A stretch of 64,000 bases of DNA from Erwinia sp. E602. Its GTDB lineage: Bacteria; Pseudomonadota; Gammaproteobacteria; Enterobacterales; Enterobacteriaceae. A program made the translations under genes and the position numbers. The stretch spans positions 124,001 to 188,000 of the forward strand of contig NZ_CP046581.1 of the NCBI RefSeq assembly GCF_018141005.1. Direction: 5' to 3'. The notes beneath the pieces are model-generated. The model did no database searches. It was not told the origin of the DNA and saw nothing but the letters and a program-made list of their open reading frames with translations. Shown piece by piece: positions 63,505 through 64,000 of this stretch. Positions within the stretch are counted from its first letter, which is position 1. Each line of letters begins with the position of its first letter.

Positions 63505-64000
63505 ATGTCGCTTACCGCACAACTTGCCGAACTCCTGCATACCCGCCAGCCTGGAGAACAGGAGCGCCACCACGCCCGCGACGGCGTTACCGATCTGCTG
63601 GCCAGCATGGTGCCGGTGCTGTACGGCAGCGTGCATGACAGCGGGCTGGAACCGGTGATCCACGTCTATCCCTCTCAGCACTCCACGGAGAACCTTGCGC
63701 TGCAGTTTGGCTATCTCAGCCACGCGCTGGATTTTGACGATTACCACGCAACGTTCCGCGGCCATCCTACCACGGTGGTGCTCTCCGCGCTGATGGCCCT
63801 GAGCCATAAAGCGCCCGCGGTGGGCGTACAGGCGTTCCTTGACGCCTATATCGTCGGCGTTGAGCTGGCCGGCCGGCTGGGCAAAGCGATCGGCACCCGC
63901 CACTACAGCGCGGGCTTCCACAGCACCGCCACGCTGGGTACCGTCGCCGCGACAGGTGCCGCCTGTCGTTTGCTGAACCTTACCCTCAGCCAGACGCAGA
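63505..64000 (+). CDS. MmgE/PrpD family protein, cut by the window end
   Basis: The first 165 codons of a gene that runs off the window. MSLTAQLAEL opens it; HALDFDDYHATFRGHPTTVVLS and YSAGFHSTATLGTVAATGAA are MmgE/PrpD segments, as in 2-methylcitrate dehydratase and cis-aconitate decarboxylase relatives. AAAGGTG lies upstream. The active role cannot be told from this part. Confidence 0.85.
   Translation, partial: MSLTAQLAELLHTRQPGEQERHHARDGVTDLLASMVPVLYGSVHDSGLEPVIHVYPSQHSTENLALQFGYLSHALDFDDYHATFRGHPTTVVLSALMALSHKAPAVGVQAFLDAYIVGVELAGRLGKAIGTRHYSAGFHSTATLGTVAATGAACRLLNLTLSQTQ

Overview
The window looks like part of a large plasmid from an enterobacterium of the Erwiniaceae (Pantoea, Erwinia or a close relative). 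It carries a RepFIB-type repA (53781-54812, minus) set in iteron arrays, a P1-type parA-parB-parS partition locus (55612-57880), a plasmid-borne H-NS gene, a riboswitch-led thiOSGF thiazole operon and a betT choline transporter. From memory, this combination (FIB-like replicon, P1-like par, thiOSGF, betT, hns) recalls the pEA29 and LPP-1 plasmid groups; no database search was possible. Most coding sequence is GC-rich. The intergenic stretches before hns and around repA are AT-rich.

Layout. 1-4322: an SDR dehydrogenase, a cytochrome b561 and a Slam-type outer-membrane translocon with its TbpB-like surface lipoprotein. 4533-7800: two small YgdI/YgdR-type lipoproteins, a BLUF-EAL blue-light/c-di-GMP protein, a TetR regulator and a small anchored protein. 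7920-11184: a deoxyribose operon, deoK-deoP-deoX. 11533-15993: an Rpn-family nuclease, a frameshifted SDR and an FhuE-type siderophore receptor behind a Fur-like site. 16238-19508: thiO-thiS-thiG-thiF with a TPP riboswitch. 19661-24245: an HPP membrane protein, a CobW-type zinc GTPase with a Zur-like operator, and betT with a BetI-like operator. 24250-38333: three DMT/EamA exporters, each linked to a different regulator class (MocR, TetR, XRE-cupin), a DUF1460 lipoprotein, and the first of two peptide-type ABC transporter plus flavin monooxygenase clusters. 39184-47969: hns and the second such cluster, which also carries AhpD-like and VOC proteins. 48034-52228: DUF1272, an LVIVD beta-propeller protein, an orphan periplasmic binding protein, a decayed alcohol dehydrogenase and an AcuI/YhdH-type reductase. 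52389-57880: the replication and partition core. 58080-64000: a GNAT protein, a lone parS-like box, an SDR/LysR/MFS group, msrA and the start of an MmgE/PrpD gene cut by the window end.

How the genes work together. Much of the cargo is nutrient scavenging (iron, zinc, thiamine, deoxyribose, choline, unknown peptide-type or organosulfur-like ligands) plus export and stress repair. Several modules are incomplete here and would rely on genes elsewhere: deoC for deoxyribose, betIBA for choline oxidation, thiC/thiE/thiD for thiamine, a flavin reductase for the monooxygenases, and an ATPase and permease for the orphan binding protein. Two loci are visibly decayed (SDR at 12518-13269; alcohol dehydrogenase remnant at 50893-51181).

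The most unusual items are the Slam/lipoprotein pair with a 14-glycine tether, the two related iteron-plus-GATC modules upstream of repA, the second parS-like palindrome inside an inverted repeat at 59011-59181, the twin ABC/monooxygenase clusters, and several long near-perfect palindromes that look like operators.
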